DNA of 64,000 nt from Devosia lacusdianchii (GCF_022429625.1 NZ_CP092483.1:930001-994000), one strand, 5' to 3'; positions 16,302 through 26,625 are shown, counted from the stretch's first letter. Made by a program: numbers and translations. The notes: generated by a model from the sequence alone, not told the origin.

Positions 16302-18218
16302 ATGCGCCTCGTTCGTCTGTTCGTTGCCGCGCTGCTGGGATTGCTGCTCGCCCTGCCGGCGGCGGCGCGCGAGGAAATCCGCGGCTACACCAGTGACATC
16401 GTCATTGCCGTCGATGGCTCGGCCACCGTCACCGAGACGATCGAGGTCACTGCCGAGGGCAACGAAATCCGCCGCGGCATCTATCGCGACATTCCGGTCA
16501 TCCTGCTCTCGAGCGATGGTGGAAAGGTCAGGCCGCGCCTCGAGGTCACTAACGTGCAGCGCGATGGCCAGGCCGAGACTTATCGCGTCGAGCGCATGGG
16601 CGATTTCCAGCGCATCTGGATCGGCGATCCCGAGCGCTATGTCGACCGCGGCCCGCATCGCTACGTTATCACCTACACCATGGACCGCGTGGCGCGATCG
16701 TTCGCCGACCACGACGAGATTTACTGGAATGCCACCGGCAATTACTGGATCTTCCCCATCCTCAATGCCCGGGCGACGGTGCGCCTGCCGGACGGAGCGG
16801 TCATCACCCAGCTTGCCGGCTATACCGGCGTTGTCGGTTCGACCGAGCAAGCCGTTGCGACCAAGCGGACCAGCGACACCACCGCCACGTTCCGCTCCAG
16901 CCGGGCCTTGGGCGCGGGGGAGGGGATGACGATCGCGGTGGCCTTCAACAAAGGCATTATCGCATTTCCCACCGGCTTTGCCGCCTTCACCGAACGACTG
17001 TCGGACCTGCGCGAGGTGATCCTCCCGGTCCTGGCGGCCCTGCTGGCGATCGCCTACAACGCGCTGGCCTGGTTCCGGGTCGGTCGCGACCCCGAGAAGG
17101 GCGTGATCATTCCGCTCTTCCACCCGCCCAAGGGTTTCTCACCGCCGCTGGTGCACTATGTGCACAAATGGGGGTTTGAGAAATCGGGCTGGACGGCGCT
17201 GACTTCGGCCATCTTCGACCTTGGCGTCAAAGGGCTGGTGACGATCGACAATGCCGCCGGCTCGCTGCGGCTCAAGATGACCGGGAAGCAGCCGGAGGAG
17301 GCCCTGCCTGCGGGCGAGAAGATCGTCTTCGACTACTTGAGCACCCGACCGACCACGGTCATCGACAAAACCAATGGCCCTGAATGGGCCAAGCGGCGAG
17401 GCGAGTTCACGGCCGCCATCGAAACCGAGAATCGCGCGCTCTGGTTCAGGAACAATACCGGCTATTCCGTGTTCGGCTTCCTTCTGGCCGTAGCGCTGCT
17501 TGGCGCCATGGTGTTTTCGTCGCTGCTTGACCCCGGCTGGCTCGTGGCCTCGGTCTTCGCCGGCATCATGCTCGCTAGCGTTGGCGGGCTCGCCAGAAAG
17601 ATGCTCGCCGGCCAGCTGATTTTCCGAGCGATCATCATCCTCTGGATATTCATCATGGCCATCAACTTTTTCGGCCTGGCGATCGATACGTTTACGTCGG
17701 CGGCGATCAATGTCGCGTCGATCTCGGCGATCAGCATCGTCGTGATAACAATTGTTTTCGCCGTGGTGATGCGCGCGCCGACTGTGCAGGGGCGCAAGGT
17801 GATGGACCAAATCGACGGCTTCAAACTCTATATCGAGACCGCCGAGAAGGAGCGGCTCAACATGGAAAGCGAGCCGCCAATGACCGTCTCGCGTTTCGAG
17901 CGCATCCTGCCCTATGCCATCGCACTGGGGGTGGAGAAGCCCTGGAGCGATCACTTCGACGCCGAACTGGCCCGCAATGCCGTGAGCGACGCCAGCTCCG
18001 GCTATAGTCCGAGCTGGTACCATGGCTCCACCGGCTCGTTCTCGCAGTCGGCCTCGAACGTGACGAGCGCGGTGAGCGCAGCCGCCGCCAGCATGACCGC
18101 AGCAATGGTTGCGGCGCAGCCGGTGCAATCGTCCTCGTCGGGGTTTTCCAGCGGGGGCGGCGGTGGTGGCGGCTCGTCCGGCGGTGGCGGTGGCGGCGGA
18201 GGCGGCGGCGGCTGGTAG
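16302..18218 (+). CDS. DUF2207 domain membrane protein with glycine-rich tail
   Basis: 638 residues: signal peptide 1-22, a beta-rich extracytoplasmic DUF2207 domain (about 25-225) with R-R-G-I-Y-R-D-I-P, then membrane helices near 236-258, 387-430 and 440-492, a cytoplasmic region between them, and a C-terminus that becomes serine/alanine-rich and ends in almost pure glycine and serine (residues about 610-637) closed by a tryptophan. DUF2207 proteins often accompany LemA, as here, and end in Gly-rich tails whose use is unknown. It is followed by glyS 91 bp later. Confidence 0.93.
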   Translation: MRLVRLFVAALLGLLLALPAAAREEIRGYTSDIVIAVDGSATVTETIEVTAEGNEIRRGIYRDIPVILLSSDGGKVRPRLEVTNVQRDGQAETYRVERMGDFQRIWIGDPERYVDRGPHRYVITYTMDRVARSFADHDEIYWNATGNYWIFPILNARATVRLPDGAVITQLAGYTGVVGSTEQAVATKRTSDTTATFRSSRALGAGEGMTIAVAFNKGIIAFPTGFAAFTERLSDLREVILPVLAALLAIAYNALAWFRVGRDPEKGVIIPLFHPPKGFSPPLVHYVHKWGFEKSGWTALTSAIFDLGVKGLVTIDNAAGSLRLKMTGKQPEEALPAGEKIVFDYLSTRPTTVIDKTNGPEWAKRRGEFTAAIETENRALWFRNNTGYSVFGFLLAVALLGAMVFSSLLDPGWLVASVFAGIMLASVGGLARKMLAGQLIFRAIIILWIFIMAINFFGLAIDTFTSAAINVASISAISIVVITIVFAVVMRAPTVQGRKVMDQIDGFKLYIETAEKERLNMESEPPMTVSRFERILPYAIALGVEKPWSDHFDAELARNAVSDASSGYSPSWYHGSTGSFSQSASNVTSAVSAAAASMTAAMVAAQPVQSSSSGFSSGGGGGGGSSGGGGGGGGGGGW

Positions 18219-18309
18219 GCGGCAGGCCCCGGGCGCCGACATTGCGCGCCCCATGGACTTTAGGCTGTACCATTGCTAGGCAATCGGCGCCTGAAACTTG
18301 GTTTGTCCC

Positions 18310-20334
18310 ATGCCCGAATTGCTGCTCGAACTGTTCTCCGAGGAAATCCCGGCCCGCTTCCAGCGTCGTGCCGCCGATGATCTCAAGAAAGCCGTGACCA
18401 ACGCCCTGGTCGATGCGGGCCTGGTCTATGAGGGCGCCAAGGCTTTCGTGACCCCGCGCCGCCTGGCGCTGACCGTGACCGGCCTGCCCGCGCGCTCGCC
18501 GGACACGCGCGAGGAAAAGAAGGGCCCCAAGGTCGGTGCGCCGCAGCCGGCGATCGATGGTTTCCTGCGTTCGGCGGGCCTCAGCTCGATCGAGCAGGCC
18601 AAGGTGGAGAGCGACCCCAAAAAGGGCGATTTCTACGTAGCCCATATCAACAAGCCGGGCGCCGAGGCAGTCGAACTGCTGTCGGGCATCCTGCCCAAGA
18701 TCCTGACCGAGTTCCCTTGGGCGAAGTCGATGCGCTGGGGTAGTGGCAACTTCAACTGGGTGCGGCCGCTGCGCGCCATCACCGCGACCTTCGGCGCCGA
18801 GAACGAAGAGCCGGTTGTGGTGCCGTTCGTTTCCAACGAACTGGCCGCCGGGCAAACCACGTTCGGCCACCGGTTCCTCGCTCCCGACGCCATCAAGGTG
18901 CGGCGCTTCGACGACTATGTGACGGCGCTTGAGCGCGCCAAGGTGGTGCTCGATCTCGACCGCCGCAAGGATATCATTCGCGCCGACGCCGAGCAGCTCG
19001 CCTTTGCACAGGGCCTGACGGTGATCGCCGATGAAGGTCTGCTGGAAGAGGTTGCCGGCCTCGTCGAATGGCCCGTGGTGATGATGGGGTCGTTCGACCC
19101 CGATTTCCTCAAGCTCCCCGAGGAAGTGATCATCGCCACCATCCGCGCCAACCAGAAGTGTTTCTGCCTGCGTGATGCCGCGGGCAAGCTGGCGCCCAAT
19201 TTCATCATCACGTCCAACAACGTCGCGACCGACGGCGGCGCGGTGATCACCGCGGGCAATGAGCGCGTCATCCGCGCCCGCCTCAGCGACGCGATGTTCT
19301 TCTACCAGGGCGATCTGGCCCTGCCGCTCGAGCATGGCCTGCCCAAGCTGGAAGACACTGTGTTCCACGCCAAGCTGGGCAGCCAGTTCGCCCGGGTCGA
19401 GCGCCTGGTCAAACTGGCCGGCGAGATCGCGGCGCTGGTCGGCGCCGATCCCGAGCGCGCCAAGCGCGCGGCGATGCTGGCCAAGGCCGACCTCACAACC
19501 GGTATGGTTGGCGAGTTTCCCGAATTGCAGGGGCTGATGGGCCGCTATTATGCGGCGGCGCAGGGCGAGCCTGCCGACATCGCAACCGCTGTCGAGATGC
19601 ATTACAAGCCGCTCGGCCCCACCGACAAGGTGCCAACCGAGCCGGTATCCATCGCAGTGGCCCTGGCCGACAAGCTCGACCTGCTCACCGGCTTCTGGGC
19701 CATCGACGAAAAGCCCACCGGCTCGCGAGATCCGTTCGCGCTGCGCCGTGCAGCACTGGGCGTGATCCGCATCATCACCGAAAACGGCCTGCGCTTTCCG
19801 CTCGAGGTCGATGCCGACCTGCTCGCTTTCTTCCACGACCGTCTCAAGGTGTCGCTGCGTGACGCCGGCGCTCGCCATGACCTTGTCGACGCGGTTATCT
19901 CGGCCGACAGCAACGACATGTTGCAGATCACTCAGCGTGCCGACGCTCTTTCGACTCTGCTCTCCTCAGCGGACGGTCAGAATTTGCTGGCAGGTTACAA
20001 ACGCGCGACCAACATTCTGGCAGCAGAAGAGAAGAAGGATGGCAGAACGTATGCAGCAAGCTTGCAGCAAGATGCACTGAAGCTGCCGGAGGAAACCGCG
20101 CTGGCTTTTGCCGTCGACGCTGTCCATGCTGCCGTTTCCAATCACGTCGCCAAGGACGATTTCAAGGGCGCCATGGCCGAATTGGCCACCCTGCGGGCCC
20201 CGGTCGATGCGTTTTTCACCGCCGTTCTGGTCAACGATGCCGACCCCGACGTGCGCGCTAACCGATTGAATTTGCTGTCTCGCTTGCGCGACACCATGCA
20301 TCTGGTCGCCGATTTCTCCAAGATTGCCGGCTAG
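18310..20334 (+). CDS. glyS: Glycine--tRNA ligase beta subunit
   Basis: 674 residues from ATG 18310 ([14 protein letters not shown] is the standard start; an upstream TTG at 18298 is rejected). It contains the tRNA-synt_2f body, the [13 protein letters not shown] motif, and a C-terminal DALR-type anticodon domain. GlyS binds tRNA-Gly; catalysis is in GlyQ. It is about the usual length. glyQ lies upstream but separated by three genes. DUF808 follows 12 bp after the stop. Confidence 0.97.
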   Translation: MPELLLELFSEEIPARFQRRAADDLKKAVTNALVDAGLVYEGAKAFVTPRRLALTVTGLPARSPDTREEKKGPKVGAPQPAIDGFLRSAGLSSIEQAKVESDPKKGDFYVAHINKPGAEAVELLSGILPKILTEFPWAKSMRWGSGNFNWVRPLRAITATFGAENEEPVVVPFVSNELAAGQTTFGHRFLAPDAIKVRRFDDYVTALERAKVVLDLDRRKDIIRADAEQLAFAQGLTVIADEGLLEEVAGLVEWPVVMMGSFDPDFLKLPEEVIIATIRANQKCFCLRDAAGKLAPNFIITSNNVATDGGAVITAGNERVIRARLSDAMFFYQGDLALPLEHGLPKLEDTVFHAKLGSQFARVERLVKLAGEIAALVGADPERAKRAAMLAKADLTTGMVGEFPELQGLMGRYYAAAQGEPADIATAVEMHYKPLGPTDKVPTEPVSIAVALADKLDLLTGFWAIDEKPTGSRDPFALRRAALGVIRIITENGLRFPLEVDADLLAFFHDRLKVSLRDAGARHDLVDAVISADSNDMLQITQRADALSTLLSSADGQNLLAGYKRATNILAAEEKKDGRTYAASLQQDALKLPEETALAFAVDAVHAAVSNHVAKDDFKGAMAELATLRAPVDAFFTAVLVNDADPDVRANRLNLLSRLRDTMHLVADFSKIAG

Positions 20335-20346
20335 GGAGCCAAAGCC

Positions 20347-21327
20347 ATGAGCGTCGGTCTGCTCGCACTGCTCGATGACGTCGCAGGTCTGGTGAAGGTC
20401 GCGGCGGCGTCGCTCGACGATATTGCGGGGCAGGCCGCCAAGGCTGGCGTCAAGGCGGCGGGCGCCGTCATCGACGACGCTGCCGTAACCCCCCGTTATG
20501 TCGACGGTTTTTCCGCCGACCGCGAATTGCCGATCGTCGGCCGCATCGCTTGGGGCTCTATAAAGAACAAGATTATCTTCCTGCTGCCCGCAGCGCTGCT
20601 GCTGAGCCTGTTCCTGCCTTGGGCCATCACCCCTTTGCTGATGATCGGCGGCGCCTATCTCTGTTACGAGGGCGCCGAGAAAGTGTTCCACGCGCTGGCG
20701 CCGCATGATGCAGAAACGCATGAGGCATCGCTGGAGCCGGTCGCAATCAGCCCGCAGACGCTCGAGGAACAGAAGGTATCGGGCGCCATCCGCACCGATT
20801 TCATCCTCTCCGCCGAAATCATGACCATCGCCCTCGCAGCGATCGAGGCGCCCGATATCTGGACCCGGGCACTGATCCTCGCTGTGGTTGCCGTCGGCAT
20901 CACGGTGGCGGTTTATGGCGGCGTCGCGTTGATCGTCAAAGCCGACGACTTCGGCCTGTGGACCGCAACCCATGCCCGCACCGGCGCCGGGCGCGCCTTC
21001 GGGCGCGGCATCGTCAAGGCCATGCCGGGGTTCATGCAGGTGCTGAGCCTGGTCGGAACGGCGGCGATGACCTGGGTCGGTGGCAGCATCGTCGCCCACG
21101 GCCTCTACGAATTCGGCATTGATGGCCCCGAGCACATCATCGAAGCGGCCGCCCATTGGGCTGAGCAGGCATTTCCCTTTATGGCGGCCTTCGCCGGCTG
21201 GTTCGCTACCGCGCTGGTCGATTTCATCATCGGACTAGCGCTGGGTGCACTATTGATCCCGGTGGCCGGTTATGTGGTCGCGCCGGTCTGGAAGGCGATC
21301 AAAGGCCTGCTGCCGCAGCGAGCTTAG
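20347..21327 (+). CDS. DUF808 family integral membrane protein (YedI-like)
   Basis: 326 residues with the YedI start (L-L-A-L-L-D-D-V-A, then A-A-A-S-L-D-D-I-A) and roughly seven membrane helices, the first two at about 76-110 and the last at about 275-310. Function of the family is not known. It starts 12 bp after glyS and is probably read from the same transcript, ending at the palindromic element at 21351-21431. Confidence 0.9.
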   Translation: MSVGLLALLDDVAGLVKVAAASLDDIAGQAAKAGVKAAGAVIDDAAVTPRYVDGFSADRELPIVGRIAWGSIKNKIIFLLPAALLLSLFLPWAITPLLMIGGAYLCYEGAEKVFHALAPHDAETHEASLEPVAISPQTLEEQKVSGAIRTDFILSAEIMTIALAAIEAPDIWTRALILAVVAVGITVAVYGGVALIVKADDFGLWTATHARTGAGRAFGRGIVKAMPGFMQVLSLVGTAAMTWVGGSIVAHGLYEFGIDGPEHIIEAAAHWAEQAFPFMAAFAGWFATALVDFIIGLALGALLIPVAGYVVAPVWKAIKGLLPQRA

Positions 21328-21350
21328 CTTAATCAGCCCCAGCCATCGAC

Positions 21351-21431
21351 GCTTCCCGCGGACTTGATCCGCGGGTCACCGCCCGCTTGTGCGGCGTTGC
21401 GAGTGACCCGCGGATCAAGTCCGCGGGAAGC
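21351..21431. repeat. Composite palindromic element, copy 2
   Basis: Perfect 29-base inverted arms at 21351-21379 and 21403-21431, each with its own internal palindrome (CCCGCGGACTTGATCCGCGGG). The 23-base spacer differs from that of copies 1 and 4. It lies between the convergent DUF808 and rnhA genes and could fold into one very long hairpin or two short ones. Confidence 0.85.
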
Positions 21432-21476
21432 GCTGGTGATTGTAGAGCGTCTAGTGCGGACGGCCGATATTGGCAC

Positions 21477-21950
21477 TCAAACCGGTGGCATCAGCCGGTC
21501 GTCGCGGCGCTTGGGCTTGAACGGGGCCATGCCCTCGTTGGCCAATTGATCGGCGCGCTCATTGAGCTCGTGCCCCGCATGTCCCTTGACCCATTTCCAG
21601 GTGATCTGGTGCCGCTTGGTCGCCTCGTCCAGCGCCTGCCAGAGTTCGAGATTCTTGACCGGCTTCTTGTCGGCGGTCTTCCAACCGTTCTTCTTCCAGC
21701 CATGCATCCAGCTCTGCACACCATTCTTGACGTATTGGCTATCGGTATGAATCTCGACCGTGCACGGACGCTTGAGGGCATTGAGCGCCTCGATGGCGGC
21801 CGTCAGCTCCATCTTGTTGTTGGTGGTCAGCGCTTCGCCGCCCTTCAACTCCTTGGTGTGGCCGCCATATTCGAGGATGGCGCCCCAGCCGCCCGGACCG
21901 GGATTGCCGGAACAGGCGCCGTCGGTGTGGATGATGACGGTGTCGGTCAT
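21477..21950 (-). CDS. rnhA: Ribonuclease HI
   Basis: 157 residues with all catalytic residues at the E. coli positions: Asp10, Glu48, Asp70, His124 and Asp134. It degrades the RNA strand of RNA-DNA hybrids, for example primers and R-loops. Its ATG overlaps the stop of the upstream GNAT gene by 4 bp, making an ispH-GNAT-rnhA operon. Confidence 0.98.
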   Translation of the reverse strand: MTDTVIIHTDGACSGNPGPGGWGAILEYGGHTKELKGGEALTTNNKMELTAAIEALNALKRPCTVEIHTDSQYVKNGVQSWMHGWKKNGWKTADKKPVKNLELWQALDEATKRHQITWKWVKGHAGHELNERADQLANEGMAPFKPKRRDDRLMPPV

Positions 21951-22462
21951 GCGGAGCGCTGTTTGATGTAGAATTGGTGCGGCATCTCGGCGATCGTGCC
22001 CTCATGCGTCGGCTGCATGCCGATCTTCTCCAGCACACGGCGCGAGGCGGTATTTTCGCGATGGGCGAAACCGATGAAGCTCTCGTCGGCGCGCGTTGCA
22101 AACAGCCAGTCCGACAAAGCGGCGGCGATTTCGCTGGCATAGCCCTGGCCCCAATGCGCGCGCGCCAACGTGTAGCCGATCTCGGGATCGCCGCTGATGA
22201 ACTGAGAGAACCCAGCTCGACCGACGAAGGCACCATCCGACCGTCGGGTGAGGCGATGCTTGCCCAGTCCGCTATCGGCATATTCCTGACGCCAGCCGGC
22301 CACCCGCTCGGCGGCCTTGGCCCGATCGTAGATCCGACCCTGTACGTCTAGATAGCGCGCCACTTCGGGGTCGCTGTGCATGGCCAGCACTTCATCGACG
22401 GCCGCATCGGTCCAGGTGGACAGCACCAGCCGATCGGTTTCGAGGATGACGCTTTGACTCAT
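21947..22462 (-). CDS. GNAT family N-acetyltransferase (RimJ/RimL type)
   Basis: 171 residues. The opening I-L-E-T-D-R-L-V-L is typical of RimL-like enzymes, and the acetyl-CoA loop H-W-G-Q-G-Y-A-S-E follows Y-T-L-A-R-A, then a late [14 protein letters not shown]. Such enzymes acetylate protein N-termini or small amines; substrate unknown. It overlaps ispH upstream (ATGA) and rnhA downstream by 4 bp each. In related genomes this middle place is, as I recall, taken by thrB. Confidence 0.92.
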   Translation of the reverse strand: MSQSVILETDRLVLSTWTDAAVDEVLAMHSDPEVARYLDVQGRIYDRAKAAERVAGWRQEYADSGLGKHRLTRRSDGAFVGRAGFSQFISGDPEIGYTLARAHWGQGYASEIAAALSDWLFATRADESFIGFAHRENTASRRVLEKIGMQPTHEGTIAEMPHQFYIKQRSA

Positions 22463-23430
22463 CGCACCACGGCCGCTTCGATGGTCCGAAGCTCGCGCGG
22501 AATGTTGAAGGCGATGTTCTCCTTAGCGGTCACCCGCGCCTCGACCTTGATGTCATAGCGCTGGGCAAAGGCCTCGATCACCTCGTCGACCAGCTTCTCG
22601 GGCGCCGATGCTCCGGCGGAAACACCAAGGGTGCGGATGCCCTCGAATCGCGACCAGTCGATGTCGGTGGCGCGGTCGACCAGCATGGAAACCTTGCAAC
22701 CGGCTCGCTCGGCGACTTCGACCAGGCGCAGGGAATTCGATGAGTTGGGGGAGCCGACAACGATCATCGCATCCACCTCCGGCGCCACAGCCTTGATGGC
22801 CTCCTGCCGGTTGGTCGTGGCGTAGCAGATGTCTTCTTTGTGCGGGCCGTTGATGGCGGGGAAACGCTGCTTCAGCGCCGCCACGATTTCCTTGGTGTCG
22901 TCGACCGACAGCGTCGTCTGGGTGACGAAGGCGAGGGTTTGCGGGTCGCGCGGCTCGAACACCATCGCGTCGGCCACGGTCTCGATCAAGCTGATCGAGC
23001 CCGGCGGCAGTTGCCCCATGGTACCGACCACCTCGGGATGCCCCCGGTGACCGATCAGCACGATCTCGTGGCCTTCGGCGAAATGCCGCTGCGCCTCGAC
23101 ATGCACCTTGCTCACCAGCGGGCAGGTTGCGTCGAGGAAGAACATGTTGCGGCTCTTGGCGTCGGCCGGCACCGATTTGGGCACGCCATGCGCGGAAAAC
23201 ACCACAGGCGCATCGGTGTCGGGGATTTCGCTCAGTTCCTCGACGAAAACCGCGCCTTTGTCGCGCAAGCCGTCCACCACATATTTATTGTGCACGATGG
23301 CATGCCGCACATAGACCGGCGCGCCGTATTTCTCGAGCGCGAGTTCGACGATCTGAATGGCCCGATCGACCCCGGCGCAGAAACCGCGCGGGGCGCACAG
23401 CAGAATGTCTAGTTGTGGCCGCTTTTCCAT
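22459..23430 (-). CDS. ispH: 4-hydroxy-3-methylbut-2-enyl diphosphate reductase
   Basis: 323 residues from ATG 23430. The three 4Fe-4S cluster cysteines are seen in A-P-R-G-F-C-A-G-V (Cys18), D-A-T-C-P-L-V and I-C-Y-A-T-T-N-R-Q; the S-P-N-S-S-N-S-L substrate loop is intact. It makes IPP and DMAPP, the last step of the non-mevalonate pathway begun in this window by ispE. First gene of the ispH-GNAT-rnhA operon, divergent from the PPDK-like gene. Confidence 0.97.
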   Translation of the reverse strand: MEKRPQLDILLCAPRGFCAGVDRAIQIVELALEKYGAPVYVRHAIVHNKYVVDGLRDKGAVFVEELSEIPDTDAPVVFSAHGVPKSVPADAKSRNMFFLDATCPLVSKVHVEAQRHFAEGHEIVLIGHRGHPEVVGTMGQLPPGSISLIETVADAMVFEPRDPQTLAFVTQTTLSVDDTKEIVAALKQRFPAINGPHKEDICYATTNRQEAIKAVAPEVDAMIVVGSPNSSNSLRLVEVAERAGCKVSMLVDRATDIDWSRFEGIRTLGVSAGASAPEKLVDEVIEAFAQRYDIKVEARVTAKENIAFNIPRELRTIEAAVVR

Positions 23431-23529
23431 ATCAGTCAGATGCTTTCGGCGCTGCGGCAAGTCAAGTCTTGTTGCGGTCGCATGGACGCACAGGCATTAT
23501 GCATGCCTAAATGTGGCAAGGACTTAACG

Positions 23530-25812
23530 GTGAGTTTGGCGCAGGAAATGTTCGCGATCGCCCCGGCCATGGGGAAGGCGAACCTGTCGGCCAGCCAGCT
23601 CAAGCTGCTGAGCGGCAAGGCGCGTTGGATTTTCCGAGTCGGCGAAGCCGGCTTTCCGACGGTTCCCACCATCGTTCTGACCCGGGCGGCTTGGGAAGCA
23701 TTGCAGGCCGAGCGGACGCGCAAGGACGTCAAGTTGCGCACCCATTGGGTTGCCTGCCTGTTCAAGCTGGTGGGCAAGGATGCCCAGCCACCGCTGCTGG
23801 CCGTCCGAACGTCCGCCGCGACCCACAATGCGGGGTTGATGCCCGCCAAGCTGGGCATCGCCGCGCCGGCCAATCCCGAAGACTCGGTCGACCCAGCCCG
23901 TCCCCTTGCCAAGGCCATCAAGAACGCGTTCGACAGCTATGGTTTCGGCCATGGCTGGACCGGCCGCCAGGACGATGATCGCGGCAAGCAGATCGTTTTG
24001 GTCCAGGCTGTCGCCGACGGCGAGATCGAGCAATTCCTGACCCGCAATGCCACTACCGGCCTGCTGGGCCCGGCGCCAGTGGATGGCGCGCCGCTGCCGC
24101 GGCTGCCGGAATCGATCGATGCGCTGGTGGCCCTAATGGACGCCAAGGCCGGCCGGCATATGTGCTGTACCGTGGCCATCAAGCGCGGGCATGTTCAGTT
24201 TTTGTCCGCCCGGCCATCACAGGTAACGGCCGCGGCCGACCTCGAGGCGGCCGTGGACCGCGTCAATCGCAAGGTCTGGTCGGCCCAGAACGCGGTGAGC
24301 CGCGTCGACCCTACGCGGCTGGCGCAATTGCTTCACCCGCGCCTCAAATCCGTGGATGGCGCACCACCAATCGCGACTGGTCTCGGCGTTTCGCCGGGAG
24401 CGGCGAGCGGGACAATCGTGTTCAACGCCGAAGATGCGGCGCGGCTGCGGGCGCGCGGCAAGCACTGCATTCTGGTGGTCAACGAGACCGGGCCGGCCGA
24501 CATCGAAGGCATGAAGGCCGCAACCGGCATCCTCACCGCCCGTGGCGGCATGTCGAGCCACGCCGGCGTGATTGCCCGCATCACCGGCAAGCCCTGTGTC
24601 GCGGGGGTGAGGACGCTGTCGGTGGATGCCGGCGAGATGCTGTGCCGCATCGGCGACCGTGAGTACCGCTCAGGCGACCGGCTGACCATCGATGGCAGCG
24701 ATGGTTCGGTCTATGCGGGAACCTTGCCGCTTGCCCAGCCCCATATCGGCGGCGCCATCGGTAAGCTGCTCGGCTGGTCCGATGCCAGCCGGACCATTGC
24801 CGTTCGCACCAATGCCGAGACGGTGGAGTCGGCTATGACGGCGCTCAGCTTCGGGGCTGAGGGCATTGGTCTCGCGCGCTCCGAGCATATGTTCTTCTCG
24901 CCAGAGCGCATGGTGGCCCTGCGCCGAATGATCCTCAGTGAAGACGAAGACGATCGTAGCCGCGCCATCAATGGCCTGGTGGATTTCCAGACGGGGGACT
25001 ATTCGGCGCTGTTTTCGGCGATGAAGGGCCTGCCGGTGAATGTGCGCCTTTTCGATCCGCCGCTGCACGAATTCCTGCCGCGTACCGACGAAGATATCGA
25101 GGAAACCGCCGCTTCGCTGGGGCTCGCCGTGCGGGCGCTGCGCCTGCGACTGGAGCGCATCGCCGAGATCAACCCGATGCTTGGGCATCGCGGCGTGCGA
25201 CTGGCGATCACCTATCCGGAAATCCTGCAGATGCAGATGCAGGCCATCATGGCCGGCGTGCGCGCTGCCAGCGAAACGCAGAATGAACCGGTGGCGGTGG
25301 AGGTCATGGTACCCTTCGTGTCCACCGCCAGTGAGGTGGCCTGGGTGCGCGAGCGCGTCACCACCATCGCCGCCAATTCCGGCCTGCTGCGCACCGACAG
25401 GGCCCGCTTCTCGTTCGGAACCATGATCGAGCTACCGCGAGCCTGCCTGCGAGCGGGCGACATTGCCCAGATGGTGGACTTCTTCTCGTTCGGCACCAAT
25501 GACCTGACCCAGACCACGTTCGGCATATCGCGCGACGACGCGCCGACCTTCCTCACCGCCTATCAGCGTAAGGGTGTCTATGAGCGTGATCCCTTCGTCA
25601 CCATCGACGAGAAGGGGGTTGGCGAGATGATCGCCATTGCCATCGAGCGCGGCAAAGCGGCGAACCCGCAGCTCAAGATCGGCATTTGCGGCGAGCACGC
25701 CGGCGATCCGGCGTCGCTCAAATTCTTTGCCGGGCTCGGCGTCGACTATGTCTCTTGCTCCCCGTATCGTGTACCGGTCGCCCGGCTGACGCTGGCGCAG
25801 GCTTCTGCTTAA
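23530..25812 (+). CDS. PPDK-like PEP-utilising protein with remodelled nucleotide-binding domain
   Basis: 761 residues from GTG 23530, which has AAGGA 9 bases upstream; ATG 23503 would add nine residues but has no ribosome site. The swivelling phosphohistidine domain is intact (L-T-A-R-G-G-M-S-S-H-A-G, His344), as is the PEP/pyruvate barrel (R-L-F-D-P-P-L-H-E-F-L-P, G-T-M-I-E-L-P-R-A, S-F-G-T-N-D-L-T-Q, and I-C-G-E-H-A-G-D with Cys721). The N-terminal ATP-grasp part is short and altered: S-G-K-A-R-W-I replaces G-G-K-G-A-N-L, and R-T-S-A-A-T-H-N-A-G replaces the R-S-G-A...M-P-G-M-M-D-T loop. True PPDK is about 880 residues. It may use a different phosphoryl donor or have a regulatory job. Confidence 0.85.
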   Translation: MSLAQEMFAIAPAMGKANLSASQLKLLSGKARWIFRVGEAGFPTVPTIVLTRAAWEALQAERTRKDVKLRTHWVACLFKLVGKDAQPPLLAVRTSAATHNAGLMPAKLGIAAPANPEDSVDPARPLAKAIKNAFDSYGFGHGWTGRQDDDRGKQIVLVQAVADGEIEQFLTRNATTGLLGPAPVDGAPLPRLPESIDALVALMDAKAGRHMCCTVAIKRGHVQFLSARPSQVTAAADLEAAVDRVNRKVWSAQNAVSRVDPTRLAQLLHPRLKSVDGAPPIATGLGVSPGAASGTIVFNAEDAARLRARGKHCILVVNETGPADIEGMKAATGILTARGGMSSHAGVIARITGKPCVAGVRTLSVDAGEMLCRIGDREYRSGDRLTIDGSDGSVYAGTLPLAQPHIGGAIGKLLGWSDASRTIAVRTNAETVESAMTALSFGAEGIGLARSEHMFFSPERMVALRRMILSEDEDDRSRAINGLVDFQTGDYSALFSAMKGLPVNVRLFDPPLHEFLPRTDEDIEETAASLGLAVRALRLRLERIAEINPMLGHRGVRLAITYPEILQMQMQAIMAGVRAASETQNEPVAVEVMVPFVSTASEVAWVRERVTTIAANSGLLRTDRARFSFGTMIELPRACLRAGDIAQMVDFFSFGTNDLTQTTFGISRDDAPTFLTAYQRKGVYERDPFVTIDEKGVGEMIAIAIERGKAANPQLKIGICGEHAGDPASLKFFAGLGVDYVSCSPYRVPVARLTLAQASA

Positions 25813-25887
25813 ATAGGGGGTAACGATCCCTATATGCAGGGGGACGAAGCCGGCCCCGCTGGCGCAAAGGGATGGGACGAAACCGAT

Positions 25888-26448
25888 ATGAAATTATGGC
25901 CAGTTTTGGCGCTGCTGCCGATGCTCGCTGCACCCGCGTCACCCGTTCTGGCCCAATCCGCCGGATCCGACTGCGCGGCGATCAGCGGCGATGCCGAGCG
26001 CCTGACCTGCTATGACGCAGTCTTCCGTACGGGGGGCGTCCCTTCGGTAGCTGCGACCGTTGCGGCGCTCGAGTCCGAGCAGCTGATACCGGCTCGGCCT
26101 AGCGGGCGTGCGCCGGCGACGATGACTGTCGCGTGCGAAAGCGGCCAACTCTCCATCGCCTTCGCATTCGCTGGCAACACCATGTCGGCGCTTGGCAATG
26201 ATGCGGGCATAACCCTGCAATATGATCTCCAAGCCGCTCGCAGCCGTACCTTGCCGGTGAATGGCACCAACACTGCCATCGTCATGGGCGCATCCGATGG
26301 CGCCGAGGCGTTCCTGCAGGGGCTGGAAGGGGCGACCAACCTCACCGTACGAGTGACGCCAGTCAGCTCGCGCTCCCTGTCGGTCCGCTTCCGCGTCGAC
26401 GCTTTCGTGCCCGCCATTGCCCCGGTGCGGGCCGCCTGCGCGGGCTAG
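25888..26448 (+). CDS. Exported protein of unknown function
   Basis: 186 residues from ATG 25888, with a signal peptide of about 22 residues ending in V-L-A-Q. The mature start has C-x-A-I-S-G-D-A-E-R-L-x-C-Y-D, a cysteine pair pattern seen in VasI-like and other periplasmic proteins. The rest looks like beta strands. It follows the PPDK-like gene by 75 bp and may share its transcript. No type VI secretion genes are near, so I would not call it VasI. Confidence 0.75.
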   Translation: MKLWPVLALLPMLAAPASPVLAQSAGSDCAAISGDAERLTCYDAVFRTGGVPSVAATVAALESEQLIPARPSGRAPATMTVACESGQLSIAFAFAGNTMSALGNDAGITLQYDLQAARSRTLPVNGTNTAIVMGASDGAEAFLQGLEGATNLTVRVTPVSSRSLSVRFRVDAFVPAIAPVRAACAG

Positions 26449-26625
26449 CCTGCGACAAATCCGCCATTCACACTTCTGCCCGGCTCTGGTCACCATTGGT
26501 CCATGGCTACGCCCAGAACGCCGTTTACCCGCTGCTAACCCTAATAAGACATCATTCTGATTATCGGCATTTTAGCGTCACTTTCGCCGATCAGTAGTTT
26601 TGTTGCGTAGTGTTGAGTAGCGTTT

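Noticed and set aside
18120-18218. Glycine-coding repeat as a possible CRISPR or tandem repeat
   Set aside because: It is low-complexity coding sequence at the end of the DUF2207 gene, with no spacer pattern.
17857-19878. Long minus-strand frame (about 670 codons)
   Set aside because: Antisense to DUF2207 and glyS; no recognisable domain.
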